A DNA stretch of 42,029 nt from Sphingobium phenoxybenzoativorans (GCF_001757355.1 NZ_MINO01000034.1:1-42029); one strand, 5' to 3'. Counted from the stretch's first letter, positions 15,806-23,823 are shown. Translations and numbers: made by a program. Notes: generated from the letters alone by a model not told the origin.

Positions 15806-17084
15806 GCTGCTCGCCCGCATGATCGAGGTCGGCCGGCTGTCCGTTGCGATCCGTTCCGAGCCCTCCTTCACCATCGGCGCGGTGCCGATCGACATGCCGC
15901 AGCTCGATGTCGCGATCCGGCTGAAGGATCGCTGGGCTGCCAATCTGCTCGCGCTCGACCCCGAATATCAGCTCGGGCAATGCTATATGGCGGGCTCGCT
16001 GGTTATCGAACGCGGCACGCTCGACAGCCTCATGGAGCTGATCGGGCGCAATTTGAAACGCCGTCCCGGCGCGGGTATCCTGGGCCGCGCCCGTGAGCTG
16101 ACGGCCGCGCTGCGCGCCCGCACCAATTCCCTCGGGCGATCGCGCCGCAACGTCGCGCACCATTATGACCTGTCGGAAGCCTTCTACCGCCTCTTCCTTG
16201 ACGAAGATCTCCAATATAGCTGCGCCTACTTCACCGATCCGGGCATGTCGCTCGAAGCGGCGCAGGCCGCGAAGAAAGCGCACATCGCGGCGAAGCTGGA
16301 TCTGCAGCCTGGCGCGCATATTCTCGACATCGGCTGCGGATGGGGAGGCCTGGCGCTGATGCTCGCGCGCAGCGCCGACGTTTATGTCACGGGAATCACC
16401 CTCTCGACCGAACAGCTTCGGGTCGCACGAGACCGCGCCTCGGCCGCTGGCGTTTCCGACCGCGTGCGGTTCGCGCTCGCTGACTATCGCCAGGTGGCGG
16501 GCCGGTTCGATCGCATTGTGTCGGTCGGCATGTTCGAGCATGTCGGTGCCAAGCATTATCGGGACTATTTCGGCGCGATCGACCGGCTCCTGACCGATGA
16601 TGGCGTGGCGCTCGTCCATTCGATCGGCCGCAAGGATCGGGGGCCGGGTTTCGACCGCTGGACGCAGGAGCACATCTTCCCTGGCGGTTATATTCCGGCC
16701 GTTAGCGAAGCCTTGGCGGCGCTCGAGGAAACCGGGCTGTGGTTGACCGATCTCGAAGTGCTGCGGCTCCATTATGCCGAGACACTGCGCCACTGGCGCC
16801 TGCGCGCCGCCGCCAACCGCCCTGCGATCGAGGCGATCTACGATGCCCGTTTTTATCGCATGTGGGAGTTCTATCTGGCGTCCTGCGAGATGGGCTTCCG
16901 CTTCAATGGGCTGATGGTGTTTCAGGCCCAGATTGCCCGCGACGTCGCCAGCCTGCCGATCACGCGCACCTACATCACCGAAGCCGAGCAAGGCTTGCAT
17001 GGTGCAAGACCCCGACCGCAGCCGAAGCGGGCGCACGCCCGTCGCAAGGCGACCGCTCCTGAAACGGAGGCGGCGCAATGCTGA
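15792..17084 (+). CDS. Cyclopropane-fatty-acyl-phospholipid synthase-like SAM methyltransferase
   Basis: The protein has 430 residues. An N-terminal lipid-binding domain precedes the methyltransferase, which has VAHHYDLSEAFYRLFLDEDL (family hallmark 'HYD...FY..FLD'), the SAM site ILDIGCGWGGLALML, the GITLSTEQ strand, VSVGMFEHVG, and IFPGGYIP. The C-terminus has YMWEFYLA-type sequence (RMWEFYLASCEMGFR). These are signatures of CfaS enzymes, which methylenate unsaturated lipids and stiffen membranes against acid. Fluoride acts partly as an acid uncoupler, so a lipid-remodelling role is reasonable but inferred. The last about 30 residues are basic and unlike CfaS, and begin where the dispersed hairpin repeat (16992) lies. 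It overlaps the Usp gene before it and crcB after it. Confidence 0.9.
   Translation: MMLRELLARMIEVGRLSVAIRSEPSFTIGAVPIDMPQLDVAIRLKDRWAANLLALDPEYQLGQCYMAGSLVIERGTLDSLMELIGRNLKRRPGAGILGRARELTAALRARTNSLGRSRRNVAHHYDLSEAFYRLFLDEDLQYSCAYFTDPGMSLEAAQAAKKAHIAAKLDLQPGAHILDIGCGWGGLALMLARSADVYVTGITLSTEQLRVARDRASAAGVSDRVRFALADYRQVAGRFDRIVSVGMFEHVGAKHYRDYFGAIDRLLTDDGVALVHSIGRKDRGPGFDRWTQEHIFPGGYIPAVSEALAALEETGLWLTDLEVLRLHYAETLRHWRLRAAANRPAIEAIYDARFYRMWEFYLASCEMGFRFNGLMVFQAQIARDVASLPITRTYITEAEQGLHGARPRPQPKRAHARRKATAPETEAAQC
16992..17010. repeat. Dispersed hairpin repeat, copy 3 (inside a gene)
   Basis: GGCTTGCA-TGG-TGCAAG, with the right arm ending ACC instead of CC. It lies within the 3' end of the CfaS-like gene, encoding QGLHGARP, and precedes crcB by about 70 bases. 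Confidence 0.65.
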
Positions 17085-17476
17085 CCTACGCATGGATCGC
17101 CGTCGGCGGTCTGATCGGCACGCTCGGCCGCTACTGGATCAACCTCGTCTTCACGGCACGCTTCGGCGAGGCGATGCCGTGGGGAACGATCTTCATCAAC
17201 ATAACGGGCTCGTTCGTGATCGGCCTGTTCGCCGCCCTCACCGAAACGGGCGGCCGCTGGCCGGTGCCGCCGGAAATCCGCGCCTTCATGCTGGTGGGGC
17301 TCTGCGGCGGCTATACCACCTTTTCCTCGTTCAGCCTGCAAACGCTCGCCCTCATCCAGACCGGCGAGCTGGGCCGAGCCCTCGCCAACATCCTCCTGTC
17401 CGTCACCGCCGGCGTGCTCGCGGTCTGGATAGGCTTCTCCGCGCCCGAAGCTCTGGCGCGGCTATTTCGGAGCTAA
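17078..17476 (+). CDS. crcB: Fluoride channel CrcB/Fluc
   Basis: The protein has 132 residues and four membrane helices. GGLIGTLGRYWIN opens the chain (GxxGxxxRY), followed by GTIFINITGSFVIGL with the conserved Asn41, and GLCGGYTTFSSFSLQ with the two Phe residues (82, 85) of the 'F-box' that line the fluoride pore. This is a canonical Fluc protein, which dimerises in antiparallel fashion and lets F- leave the cell passively. The ATG overlaps the end of the CfaS-like gene by seven bases. It is internal to the riboswitch 3 block rather than directly behind a riboswitch. The second exporter (ClC type) is controlled by riboswitch 1. Confidence 0.95.
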   Translation: MLTYAWIAVGGLIGTLGRYWINLVFTARFGEAMPWGTIFINITGSFVIGLFAALTETGGRWPVPPEIRAFMLVGLCGGYTTFSSFSLQTLALIQTGELGRALANILLSVTAGVLAVWIGFSAPEALARLFRS

Positions 17477-17481
17477 GCCCC

Positions 17482-18291
17482 ATGAAGATTCTCGCCATCG
17501 TCACCGAAGCCGCCACCGCTCGCTCCTGCCTCGACGCCGCCGTTGTTGCGGCGAAGGTCGACAAGTTCGCCCGGATCGAGGCGCTGCATGTCGTCGTCGA
17601 TCCCGACCAGCTCGTCTCCTCGACCGAGGAAGTCCAGATCCAGCGCCTCCGGGAGACGGCCGAGGGCACCGCCAGCGACAAGGCGATGGCCGCGCAGGCA
17701 GCATTCGTTGCATGGAACGCCGGCACCGCCGACGACACGCCCCGCGTCGAATGGAAAGCGCCGGCAGGAGCCGAGGAGGCGACGATCGTCGAAGCAGCCG
17801 GCGACGCCGACCTCCTTGTGCTGGTGCAGAGCCAAGATCTCGACAGCGGCGACGCGCAGCACGCCGCGATCCGCGAGACGGGCAAGCCGCTCTTGCTGGT
17901 GCCGGCGGATTGGACGCCCCGACCGCCCGCCTTCGCGCACATCGCCGTGGCGCTGAGCGACACGCCGGTCACGGACGATGCTATTCAGGGCGCGATGCCG
18001 TGGCTGCGCGCCGCCGACACGGTGACGGCGATCCGAATCGACGCCGAACAGGATCATGCCCTCACCTTGGCCGACAGGCTGCAGGAAATGGGCATAGACG
18101 CGCAATTGCGCGTGGTCGCGCCTTCAGGGCATGATCGGGGCGCGCAGATCGTCAAGGAGGCAGAGGCGATCGGGGCCGACATGCTGGTGGCGGGTGCCTA
18201 TCGGCACAGCCAGCTCGTCGAATGGCTCCTGGGCAGCACCACGCGGCAAATGCTGCGCAACACCGCTCTGCCGCTGTTCCTGGCGCACTGA
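17482..18291 (+). CDS. Universal stress protein, two-domain (paralogue)
   Basis: The protein has 269 residues. It begins MKILAIVTEAATARSCLDAA and shares IEALHVVVDP, GAYRHSQLVEWLLGSTTRQM and LPLFLAH with the Usp protein at 12608-13429, so the two are duplicates. The central part is diverged. The ATG lies five bases after the crcB stop, and the stop overlaps the mutase start as TGATG. A much longer reading from 16933 runs in the wrong frame through crcB and was rejected. It probably protects under fluoride stress. The exact ligand is unknown. Confidence 0.87.
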   Translation: MKILAIVTEAATARSCLDAAVVAAKVDKFARIEALHVVVDPDQLVSSTEEVQIQRLRETAEGTASDKAMAAQAAFVAWNAGTADDTPRVEWKAPAGAEEATIVEAAGDADLLVLVQSQDLDSGDAQHAAIRETGKPLLLVPADWTPRPPAFAHIAVALSDTPVTDDAIQGAMPWLRAADTVTAIRIDAEQDHALTLADRLQEMGIDAQLRVVAPSGHDRGAQIVKEAEAIGADMLVAGAYRHSQLVEWLLGSTTRQMLRNTALPLFLAH

Positions 18292-18914
18292 TGGGGGCGC
18301 CCATCAGCCTCGTCGTCGTGCGTCATGGCGAGAGCGCGACCAATGCGGCCAATGTCTTCACGGGCTGGAGCAATCCGCCGCTGACAGCGATCGGCCGAGA
18401 CGAGGCAGCGCGGGTCGCCCATCGGATTCGGGAGGCGAGGCTGGCGCCCTCGCGCATCTTCAGCTCGCCGGCGTCTCGCGCGACGGAGACGGTCGCGATC
18501 ATCAAGGAAGTGCTGGAAGCAACCGAAACGCCCTTGACGCATCTGCCGGCGCTCAACGAGCGCGATTACGGCACGCTGACGGGCCGCAACAAGGATGAGG
18601 CCGTAGCCGAGGTCGGCGCCGCTCAGATACGGCTCTGGCGGCGTTCCTACGCCGAGGCGCCGCCGGAAGGGGAGAGCCTGCGCGGTACCGCCGCGCGCGT
18701 GCTTGCGGCTTATGTCCACGTCCTCTTGCCCGCCGCGATGGCTGGCGGAACCACGCTTGTCGTCTCCCAAGGCAATACGCTGCGAGCGCTGTGCATGGCG
18801 CTCGACGGCCTCGACGCCGCCGCGATCGAGAGTTTCGACCTCTCGACCGGGGCTACCATCCACTATGCGATCGGCGAGACGACGGCGATCGTCCGCCGCG
18901 CGCTCCTCGCCTGA
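18291..18914 (+). CDS. Phosphoglycerate mutase homologue lacking the second catalytic His
   Basis: The protein has 207 residues. It aligns with 2,3-bisphosphoglycerate-dependent mutase (GpmA): VVVRHGESATNAANVFTGWS, with His12 as phospho-acceptor, ALNERDYGTLTGRNKDEA and PPEGESLRGTAARV. Where GpmA has AHGNSLRAL, with the second catalytic His (184 in E. coli), this has SQGNTLRAL. Gln160 is encoded by CAA at 18768-18770. That His is required for normal catalysis in the family, so this copy may be inactive, altered or regulatory. The ATG overlaps the Usp stop (TGATG). It stands directly before enolase, the next glycolytic step. A codon change of one base (CAC/CAT to CAA) would explain the loss. 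Confidence 0.88.
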   Translation: MGAPISLVVVRHGESATNAANVFTGWSNPPLTAIGRDEAARVAHRIREARLAPSRIFSSPASRATETVAIIKEVLEATETPLTHLPALNERDYGTLTGRNKDEAVAEVGAAQIRLWRRSYAEAPPEGESLRGTAARVLAAYVHVLLPAAMAGGTTLVVSQGNTLRALCMALDGLDAAAIESFDLSTGATIHYAIGETTAIVRRALLA

Positions 18915-18925
18915 TCGGAACCGCC

Positions 18926-20221
18926 ATGATCCCCAGCACCCGCATTGCCAGTCTTCACGGCCGCGAGATCCTCGACTCGCGCGGCAACCCGACGCTCGCC
19001 GTCACTGTTATTCTCGAAAGCGGCATCGAAGCGACCGCAGCGGTGCCGTCCGGTGCCTCGACCGGCGCCAACGAGGCTGTGGAACTGCGCGACGGCGACA
19101 GCGCCCGTTTCGGCGGCAAAGGCGTCTTGCAGGCCATAGGCCGCGTCGAAGGGCCACTTGCCGCCGCCCTGCAGGGCTATGACGTCTGCGATCAGGCCAC
19201 GCTCGATCGCGCCATGATCGCGCTCGATGGCACGCCCGACAAGGCCCGGCTCGGGGCGAATGCCATCCTTGGCGTCTCGATGGCGGCCGCCCGCGCCGCG
19301 TCGGCGGTGCAGGGGGTGCCGCTCTACGAGCAGCTTGGCGGCGGTTCGGCGGCGCAAATCCTGCCCGTGCCGGCGTTCAACGTCATGAACGGCGGCAAGC
19401 ACGCCGAAAGCGGCATCGACTTCCAGGAGTTCATGATCGTGCCGGCGGGCGCGCCGAGCTTCGCCGAGGCGCTGCGCTATGGCGCTGAAACCTACGCGGC
19501 GCTCCGCGAGATCCTCCATCAGGAGAAGCTGCGCACAAGCGTGGGCGACGAGGGCGGTTTCGCGCCGGGGTTCGATGCGCAGGCAATTCACGCTTCGCTG
19601 AGCCTCATCGTCAAGGCGATCGAGAAAGCCGGTTATCAGCCGGGAGAGGACATCGCGATCGCGCTTGACCCTGCCGCCTCATCATTCCGATCCGGCGACT
19701 GTTACGATGTCAGACCCTCCAGCGGCGGGCCCTTCGATCGTGCTGGCCTGCTCGCATTCTACGAGAAGCTCATCGGCGAGTTTCCGATCGTCTCGATCGA
19801 AGACGGCTTCGCCGACGACGACTGGCAGGGCTTCGTCGACCAGATGGCCGCGCAAGGTGGCCGGATTCAGGTCATGGGCGACGACATCACCGTCACAAAC
19901 GCAAAGTTCATCAGGCAAGCGATCGACCGCAAGGCGATGAACGCGGTCCTCATCAAGCTCAACCAGATCGGCACTGTCACCGAGACGGTCGACGCGGCGA
20001 AGCTCTGCCACCAGGCTGGTTGGTGCACGATGGTCTCCCATCGCTCCGGCGAGACCAATGACGACTTCATCGCCGATTTCGCGGTGGCAATCGGCGCGGG
20101 GCAGATCAAGTCCGGCGCACCCTGCCGGGGCGAACGTCTCGCAAAATACAACCGGCTTCTCGAAATCGAACGCGCGCTTGGCGGCCGAGCCGTCTTCATC
20201 AATCCGTTCACCCGCAAATGA
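18926..20221 (+). CDS. eno: Enolase (phosphopyruvate hydratase)
   Basis: The protein has 431 residues, full length. It converts 2-phosphoglycerate to phosphoenolpyruvate. Visible sites in order are GREILDSRGNP, the mobile loop PSGASTG, DFQEFMIVPAGA, VGDEGGFAP (catalytic Glu), Mg ligands in ALDPAASSF, SIEDGF and GDDITVTN, catalytic Lys in LIKLNQIGT, SHRSGETNDD and AGQIKSGAPCRGERLAKYN. All catalytic and metal residues are present. LDPAASSF and GDDITVTN differ from the common LD.AASEF and GDDLFVTN near the metal site. Fluoride with Mg and phosphate inhibits enolase, so an extra copy in a fluoride island may supply dose or a tolerant form. This is inference. It follows the mutase gene by 11 bases. 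Confidence 0.95.
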   Translation: MIPSTRIASLHGREILDSRGNPTLAVTVILESGIEATAAVPSGASTGANEAVELRDGDSARFGGKGVLQAIGRVEGPLAAALQGYDVCDQATLDRAMIALDGTPDKARLGANAILGVSMAAARAASAVQGVPLYEQLGGGSAAQILPVPAFNVMNGGKHAESGIDFQEFMIVPAGAPSFAEALRYGAETYAALREILHQEKLRTSVGDEGGFAPGFDAQAIHASLSLIVKAIEKAGYQPGEDIAIALDPAASSFRSGDCYDVRPSSGGPFDRAGLLAFYEKLIGEFPIVSIEDGFADDDWQGFVDQMAAQGGRIQVMGDDITVTNAKFIRQAIDRKAMNAVLIKLNQIGTVTETVDAAKLCHQAGWCTMVSHRSGETNDDFIADFAVAIGAGQIKSGAPCRGERLAKYNRLLEIERALGGRAVFINPFTRK

Positions 20222-20234
20222 AAGGCGGCTACCC

Positions 20235-20861
20235 ATGAAACTCATTCTCGTGCGCCACGGTCATGTCGAAGGCATCAAACCCGAGCGCTTTCGGGGCCGC
20301 AAGGAAGTCCCTTTGACGGAGCTGGGCCGGCGACAGGCGGCCGCTACTGCAGAACGGATCGCGGCCGAATGGAGGGTCGATGCCGTGTTCACCAGCCCGA
20401 TGGGTCGATCCGCGGACACAGCGCGGGCCATCGCCGATCGCTACAGCCTGGTCCCGCAGCCGCTCCCGGAGCTGCTCGACTTCGATTATGGTGAGTGGAG
20501 CTGGAAGACGCATGAAGAGGTCCAGCAGACGTCTCAGGCTCTCTACGATCTGTGGTTCAGCGCGCCGCATCTGGCCCGCATACCCGGCGGTGACACGCTT
20601 CAGGCGCTTGCGCTGAGAACCGCCGATTCCCTCCGGCTCATGCTGGAAGCCCATCCCGGCGAGACGGTGGTGGCGGTCGGCCACGACAGCGTAAATCGTG
20701 CCCTGCTGCTGCAACTGCTTGACCTGCCGCTATCGGGCTATTGGCGTCTGCAGCAACATCCGGCCTGCATCAACGAAATCGACATCGACACCAAGGTAGC
20801 GGTCCAGCGGATCAACGAGCATGTCCACCTGCTCGGTCTGTCGGAGGAAGAACCGGCATGA
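20235..20861 (+). CDS. Histidine phosphatase family protein
   Basis: The protein has 208 residues. Phospho-acceptor His8 lies in LILVRHGHVEGI, and TSPMGRSADTARAIA is the usual SP..R..QTA loop. ELLDFDYGEWSWKTHEEV has the acidic residue, and AVGHDSVNRALLLQLLDLPL has the second His (150). Both His are intact, unlike the mutase homologue at 18291. It is like broad acid phosphatases and cobalamin phosphatase CobC, but no cobalamin genes are near. It may act on a phosphorylated metabolite that accumulates when enolase is blocked, but that is a guess. The ATG is 13 bases after eno; the next gene overlaps by four bases. Confidence 0.85.
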   Translation: MKLILVRHGHVEGIKPERFRGRKEVPLTELGRRQAAATAERIAAEWRVDAVFTSPMGRSADTARAIADRYSLVPQPLPELLDFDYGEWSWKTHEEVQQTSQALYDLWFSAPHLARIPGGDTLQALALRTADSLRLMLEAHPGETVVAVGHDSVNRALLLQLLDLPLSGYWRLQQHPACINEIDIDTKVAVQRINEHVHLLGLSEEEPA

Positions 20862-21487
20862 GCGGGGAACGATCTTCGACCGAGCCTCTCAACAGTTCTC
20901 TGCTGTCCGCCCTTCGGCGGGCGGTGCTCATCGTCGCGCTGCTTAATCTGGCGTATTTCGGCGTCGAGTTCGCGGTCGCGCTCCGCATCGGATCGGTGTC
21001 GCTCTTCGCAGACAGCGCCGACTTCTTCGAGGACGCCGCCGTCAATTTCCTTATCGTGGCGGCCCTGGGATGGAGTGCCGCGCGGCGCGCGCGCGTGGGC
21101 ATGTTGCTTTCGGCAATCCTGCTGGCGCCTGCAATCGCCTTCTTGTGGACGCTGTGGCACAAGCTCAGCGCTCCTCTTCCACCCGACGCCATAGCCCTTT
21201 CTGCCACCGGCCTCGGCGCCCTGCTGGTGAACCTGATCGCGGCCTTCCTGCTCGCCCGCCATCGGCGGCGGGGCGGCAGTCTTGCCAAGGCAGCCTGGCT
21301 GTCAGCACGGAACGATGCCCTTGCAAACGTCGCGATCATTGTCGCTGGCCTCGTGACACTGAGAGTTCATTCGCCCTGGCCGGACATCATTGTCGGCATC
21401 GGCATCGCGATCATGAATCTCGACGCGGCCCGCGAAGTCTGGATGGCGGCGCGGGAGGAGCATCTGCTTTCCCAAGCCGAGCCGTGA
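20858..21487 (+). CDS. Cation-efflux (CDF-like) membrane protein
   Basis: The protein has 209 residues with five to six hydrophobic segments. SVSLFADSADFFEDAAVNFL fits the second CDF helix (family 'SL.ADS.H...D'), and LSARNDALANVAIIVAGLVT fits the fifth ('...GDAL.N....'). The first metal residue is Asp rather than His, and the usual cytoplasmic C-terminal domain is missing, so it is a minimal CDF. The family usually exports Zn, Co, Cd or Mn. In a fluoride island it could balance Mg or another metal that complexes F-; this is a guess. The ATG overlaps the upstream stop (ATGA) with GGAGG before it. It is the last gene of the block. Confidence 0.75.
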   Translation: MSGERSSTEPLNSSLLSALRRAVLIVALLNLAYFGVEFAVALRIGSVSLFADSADFFEDAAVNFLIVAALGWSAARRARVGMLLSAILLAPAIAFLWTLWHKLSAPLPPDAIALSATGLGALLVNLIAAFLLARHRRRGGSLAKAAWLSARNDALANVAIIVAGLVTLRVHSPWPDIIVGIGIAIMNLDAAREVWMAAREEHLLSQAEP

Positions 21488-21720
21488 TACGCGACCGTCG
21501 CATCGCTTTATGGGCACCTTGAAGCTCTGGCTCGCGATAGGCTGTTGTTCGCGCCGATCGGCGCGCTCATGGCGACGATCATCCCATATCGCGAATATAG
21601 CCAACATCAGCTTCCCAAGGGCTGCGTCGTTCGCGAGGTGGCCGGCGCGGTTGCCGCGCACGGTCGGGGAAGCCGAAGCAATGCGGGACACGCCCAAGGC
21701 GCGGGCGCTGACCGCGCCTG
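21488..21720. other. Intergenic, no supported gene
   Basis: I see no ORF with recognisable motifs and no clear terminator after the fluoride island. It marks the island's right border. Confidence 0.4.
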
Positions 21721-21936
21721 ATGGGGTCGAAGCCGTCAGAGGCCAAGGAACGGGCCGGGACGTCATCGCCTGCGGCGGTCGAGCGCGCCGACGCGTTGGT
21801 GAAGGTCCACTCCGAAAAGGTTCTCGGTCGGGCGCGGATGCAGCTCTATGAGCCGATTGGCCGTCCCGATGCGCAGGAAGTCGAACAGCTCTCCGTCGTC
21901 TGCGGCGTACTCATGCAGTGCGGCTACCGTTCGTGA
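21721..21936 (+). CDS. Possible small hypothetical protein
   Basis: The product has 71 residues. The second half, VHSEKVLGRARMQLYEPIGR, continues PDAQEVEQLSVVCGVLMQCG and looks like ordinary protein sequence. There is no ribosome site before the ATG and no known family. It may be the end of a longer gene that has lost its start. It is convergent with the gene at 21959. Confidence 0.3.
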   Translation: MGSKPSEAKERAGTSSPAAVERADALVKVHSEKVLGRARMQLYEPIGRPDAQEVEQLSVVCGVLMQCGYRS

Positions 21937-21958
21937 GGGGCTGCGATGGAATGGGACG

Positions 21959-22171
21959 TTAGTTCAAGGGCTCACCATCCGGGCCGCGGCCGGTCATCAT
22001 ATACCATTGCTCGAGCGTCGTCGGCGCGCCGATCAGGCGCTCGATGGCTTCGCAAGTCGAATAGGCCGCGTCATATTCCTGGTGCTCGTCGAGAATGTTC
22101 AGCGCGCGCTCAAGCAACTCTTTGGCTTCCGCCAGTTTTTCGGTCAGCACGCGCTCCGCAAGATAGGTCAT
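21959..22171 (-). CDS. Small hypothetical protein
   Basis: The protein has 70 residues. It is helical and acidic (EKLAEAKELLERALNILDEH), ending GAPTTLEQWYMMTGRGPDGE. The ATG at 22171 has AGGGGTG seven bases upstream, and the composition is coherent, so it is likely real. No family was recognised. No partner gene is adjacent. Confidence 0.55.
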   Translation of the reverse strand: MTYLAERVLTEKLAEAKELLERALNILDEHQEYDAAYSTCEAIERLIGAPTTLEQWYMMTGRGPDGEPLN

Positions 22172-23241
22172 ATGTCACCCCTGCTCTTAATCTACCGCAA
22201 GTGGTTGTGCTGGGCACGAGGAGAAGTTCCCATTTTGGGAGGATCATGCGCGCGATGTCTGCAGTCTCAAGGTCGGCCTCCTCACGGCCTCGGCCGATCC
22301 CCTAGTGTGACGCAGTTTTAGTGCCTTGCCAGCAAAGAGCCGGGCCATCTTGCTATGGGCCAGGATCGCTTCGGTGCACGTCGCGCGCACCGCAGCGCCG
22401 CAGCGCCGGATGTCGCGGTCGAACTGTGACCTGCAAAAGGAGTTTGAAATGTTGTGCCGCGACTCCTGCGGATCGCCGAGATAGGGGCAACGTGGGAGGG
22501 CGCATATTCGCATAAGGTTGCCAGGAGAGGTGATGTCCTCCGCTCAACCCAAGAGGACGCGTAGGGTCGGACCAATGTCGCGACCCCGTCCTGCGTCACT
22601 CGTCAAACGCGATCATTGTCCGCGGAGCCCTGCTCGCGACCACTACGGGCGCCGCGGCCTGTCTAGCCGCTCGCCGCAATCTGCTAGCTGGCCGTGGACA
22701 TCGCACCCGCCGGCGGATGACTAAGTGGCCGGGGCATGGATGGGTAGAATTTTCCGTCACGCTCGCCCAGTCTTCGCCGTGCCGCGCGCTGCACGGTTCT
22801 CACCGATTCGCGCGCGGAGGCGATGTTGCTTTGGGTCTGGAGGCCGGCAGATGGCGCAACGTGCGATGTGGTCACACAGGCGATCCCGCCGCGATCCGCC
22901 AAATCATGTTAACCAAAATACTTCGGATTGTGTGAACTATGCATAAGATAACTATCCCATTTTTTATTTGATAATTGTAAATATATCTTAAACTGGAATT
23001 GTATATGTTTAGATATGTAAATATCATTTAATCGCATCTTCTTTTGTGTTCCTGACGAGGAGGGCTGCTATTATCTGGCCGGGAAGGGTGACATTCCGTG
23101 ATCCACTCGTGGCGGAAATGGCGAGATACTGGCAAAAATGGGCGATCGAACACCGATCATTTACTTCGTTGCTGCACAGCTTCTCAATGAATTCACGTCG
23201 GATCCCTGGACGAGCGGGCTACCGCTAGAGCCCTGACGGCA
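22172..23241. other. 1,070 bases without a supported gene; AT-rich in part
   Basis: Short frames are open on both strands between 22240 and 22730, but none shows a family motif or a ribosome site. About 22900-23060 is strongly AT-rich, with TTTTTTATTTGATAATTG and repeated ATAT steps, quite unlike the GC-rich surroundings. It precedes the ECF sigma gene and may hold its promoter or mark foreign DNA. Confidence 0.5.
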
Positions 23242-23823
23242 ATGACTGACGAAACAGAATCATCTCGACCTCAACAGGCAAGCGAATTTGACGCTTCCCT
23301 CGAGACCGATAGTGAAGGCCCGGCTCACAGGCTACTAGCCCTGCTTGAGAGCGAGTATGACTCGCTGCTGAGGCGTCTCTCAGCGCATCTGCGCTCTCCG
23401 GAGGCGGCCGCGGAAGCGCTCCACGATGTCTACGTTAAACTGAGGTCTGAGCCCAGCATCGGCGATCTGCGCAGCCCGCGCTCGTATCTCTACCGGATGG
23501 CCGTAAATCTCGCGATCAACCGGCGTCGTAGCGAGTGGCGCACCGTGAACTTGGATGTGGCCGAGCTTTCCGAATTTCCCGATAGCACACCGGACCAGGA
23601 AGCTGCTGTCCTTGCTGCAGATGAGATGGACCGGGCTCTCGAGGCGCTTCACTCTCTTCCCCTTAAGCGGCAGGCGATTTTTTTGGCCCGATGGCGTGAC
23701 GAAAAGCAGCAGAACGAGATCGCCGCTGATTTCGGTTTGCACAAGCGCTCTGTTCAAAAGGAGCTGGTTCGCGCCGAAACCTATCTTCGCAAGATCCTGC
23801 GTCGGCCCAAGGGGCAATCTTAA
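23242..23823 (+). CDS. ECF sigma factor (FecI-like)
   Basis: The protein has 193 residues. Region 2 covers about residues 35-100 and includes YDSLLRRLSAHLRSPEAAAE and the conserved region 2 helix SPRSYLYRMAVNLAINRRRS. Region 4 covers about residues 130-185 with LHSLPLKRQAIFLARW and the helix-turn-helix NEIAADFGLHKRSVQKELVR. 'SPRSYLYR.A.NLAI..RR' and 'LP...R..F' are typical of FecI-type sigma factors, which switch on TonB-receptor genes. Such genes are normally followed by fecR (anti-sigma) and a receptor gene; neither is present. It is therefore an orphan or the last survivor of a lost uptake locus. The AT-rich stretch before it probably holds its promoter. Confidence 0.85.
   Translation: MTDETESSRPQQASEFDASLETDSEGPAHRLLALLESEYDSLLRRLSAHLRSPEAAAEALHDVYVKLRSEPSIGDLRSPRSYLYRMAVNLAINRRRSEWRTVNLDVAELSEFPDSTPDQEAAVLAADEMDRALEALHSLPLKRQAIFLARWRDEKQQNEIAADFGLHKRSVQKELVRAETYLRKILRRPKGQS

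Noticed and set aside
15771..17093. 440-residue minus frame opposite the CfaS-like gene
   Set aside because: Shadow; the + strand has the SAM-methyltransferase motifs.
16933..17481. Long frame from 16933 leading into the Usp gene
   Set aside because: It runs in the wrong frame through the CfaS-like gene end and crcB, both with clear motifs. The Usp start at 17482 is better.
22244..22730. Several 60-90-residue frames on both strands
   Set aside because: No ribosome sites and no motifs; overlapping frames of GC-rich sequence.
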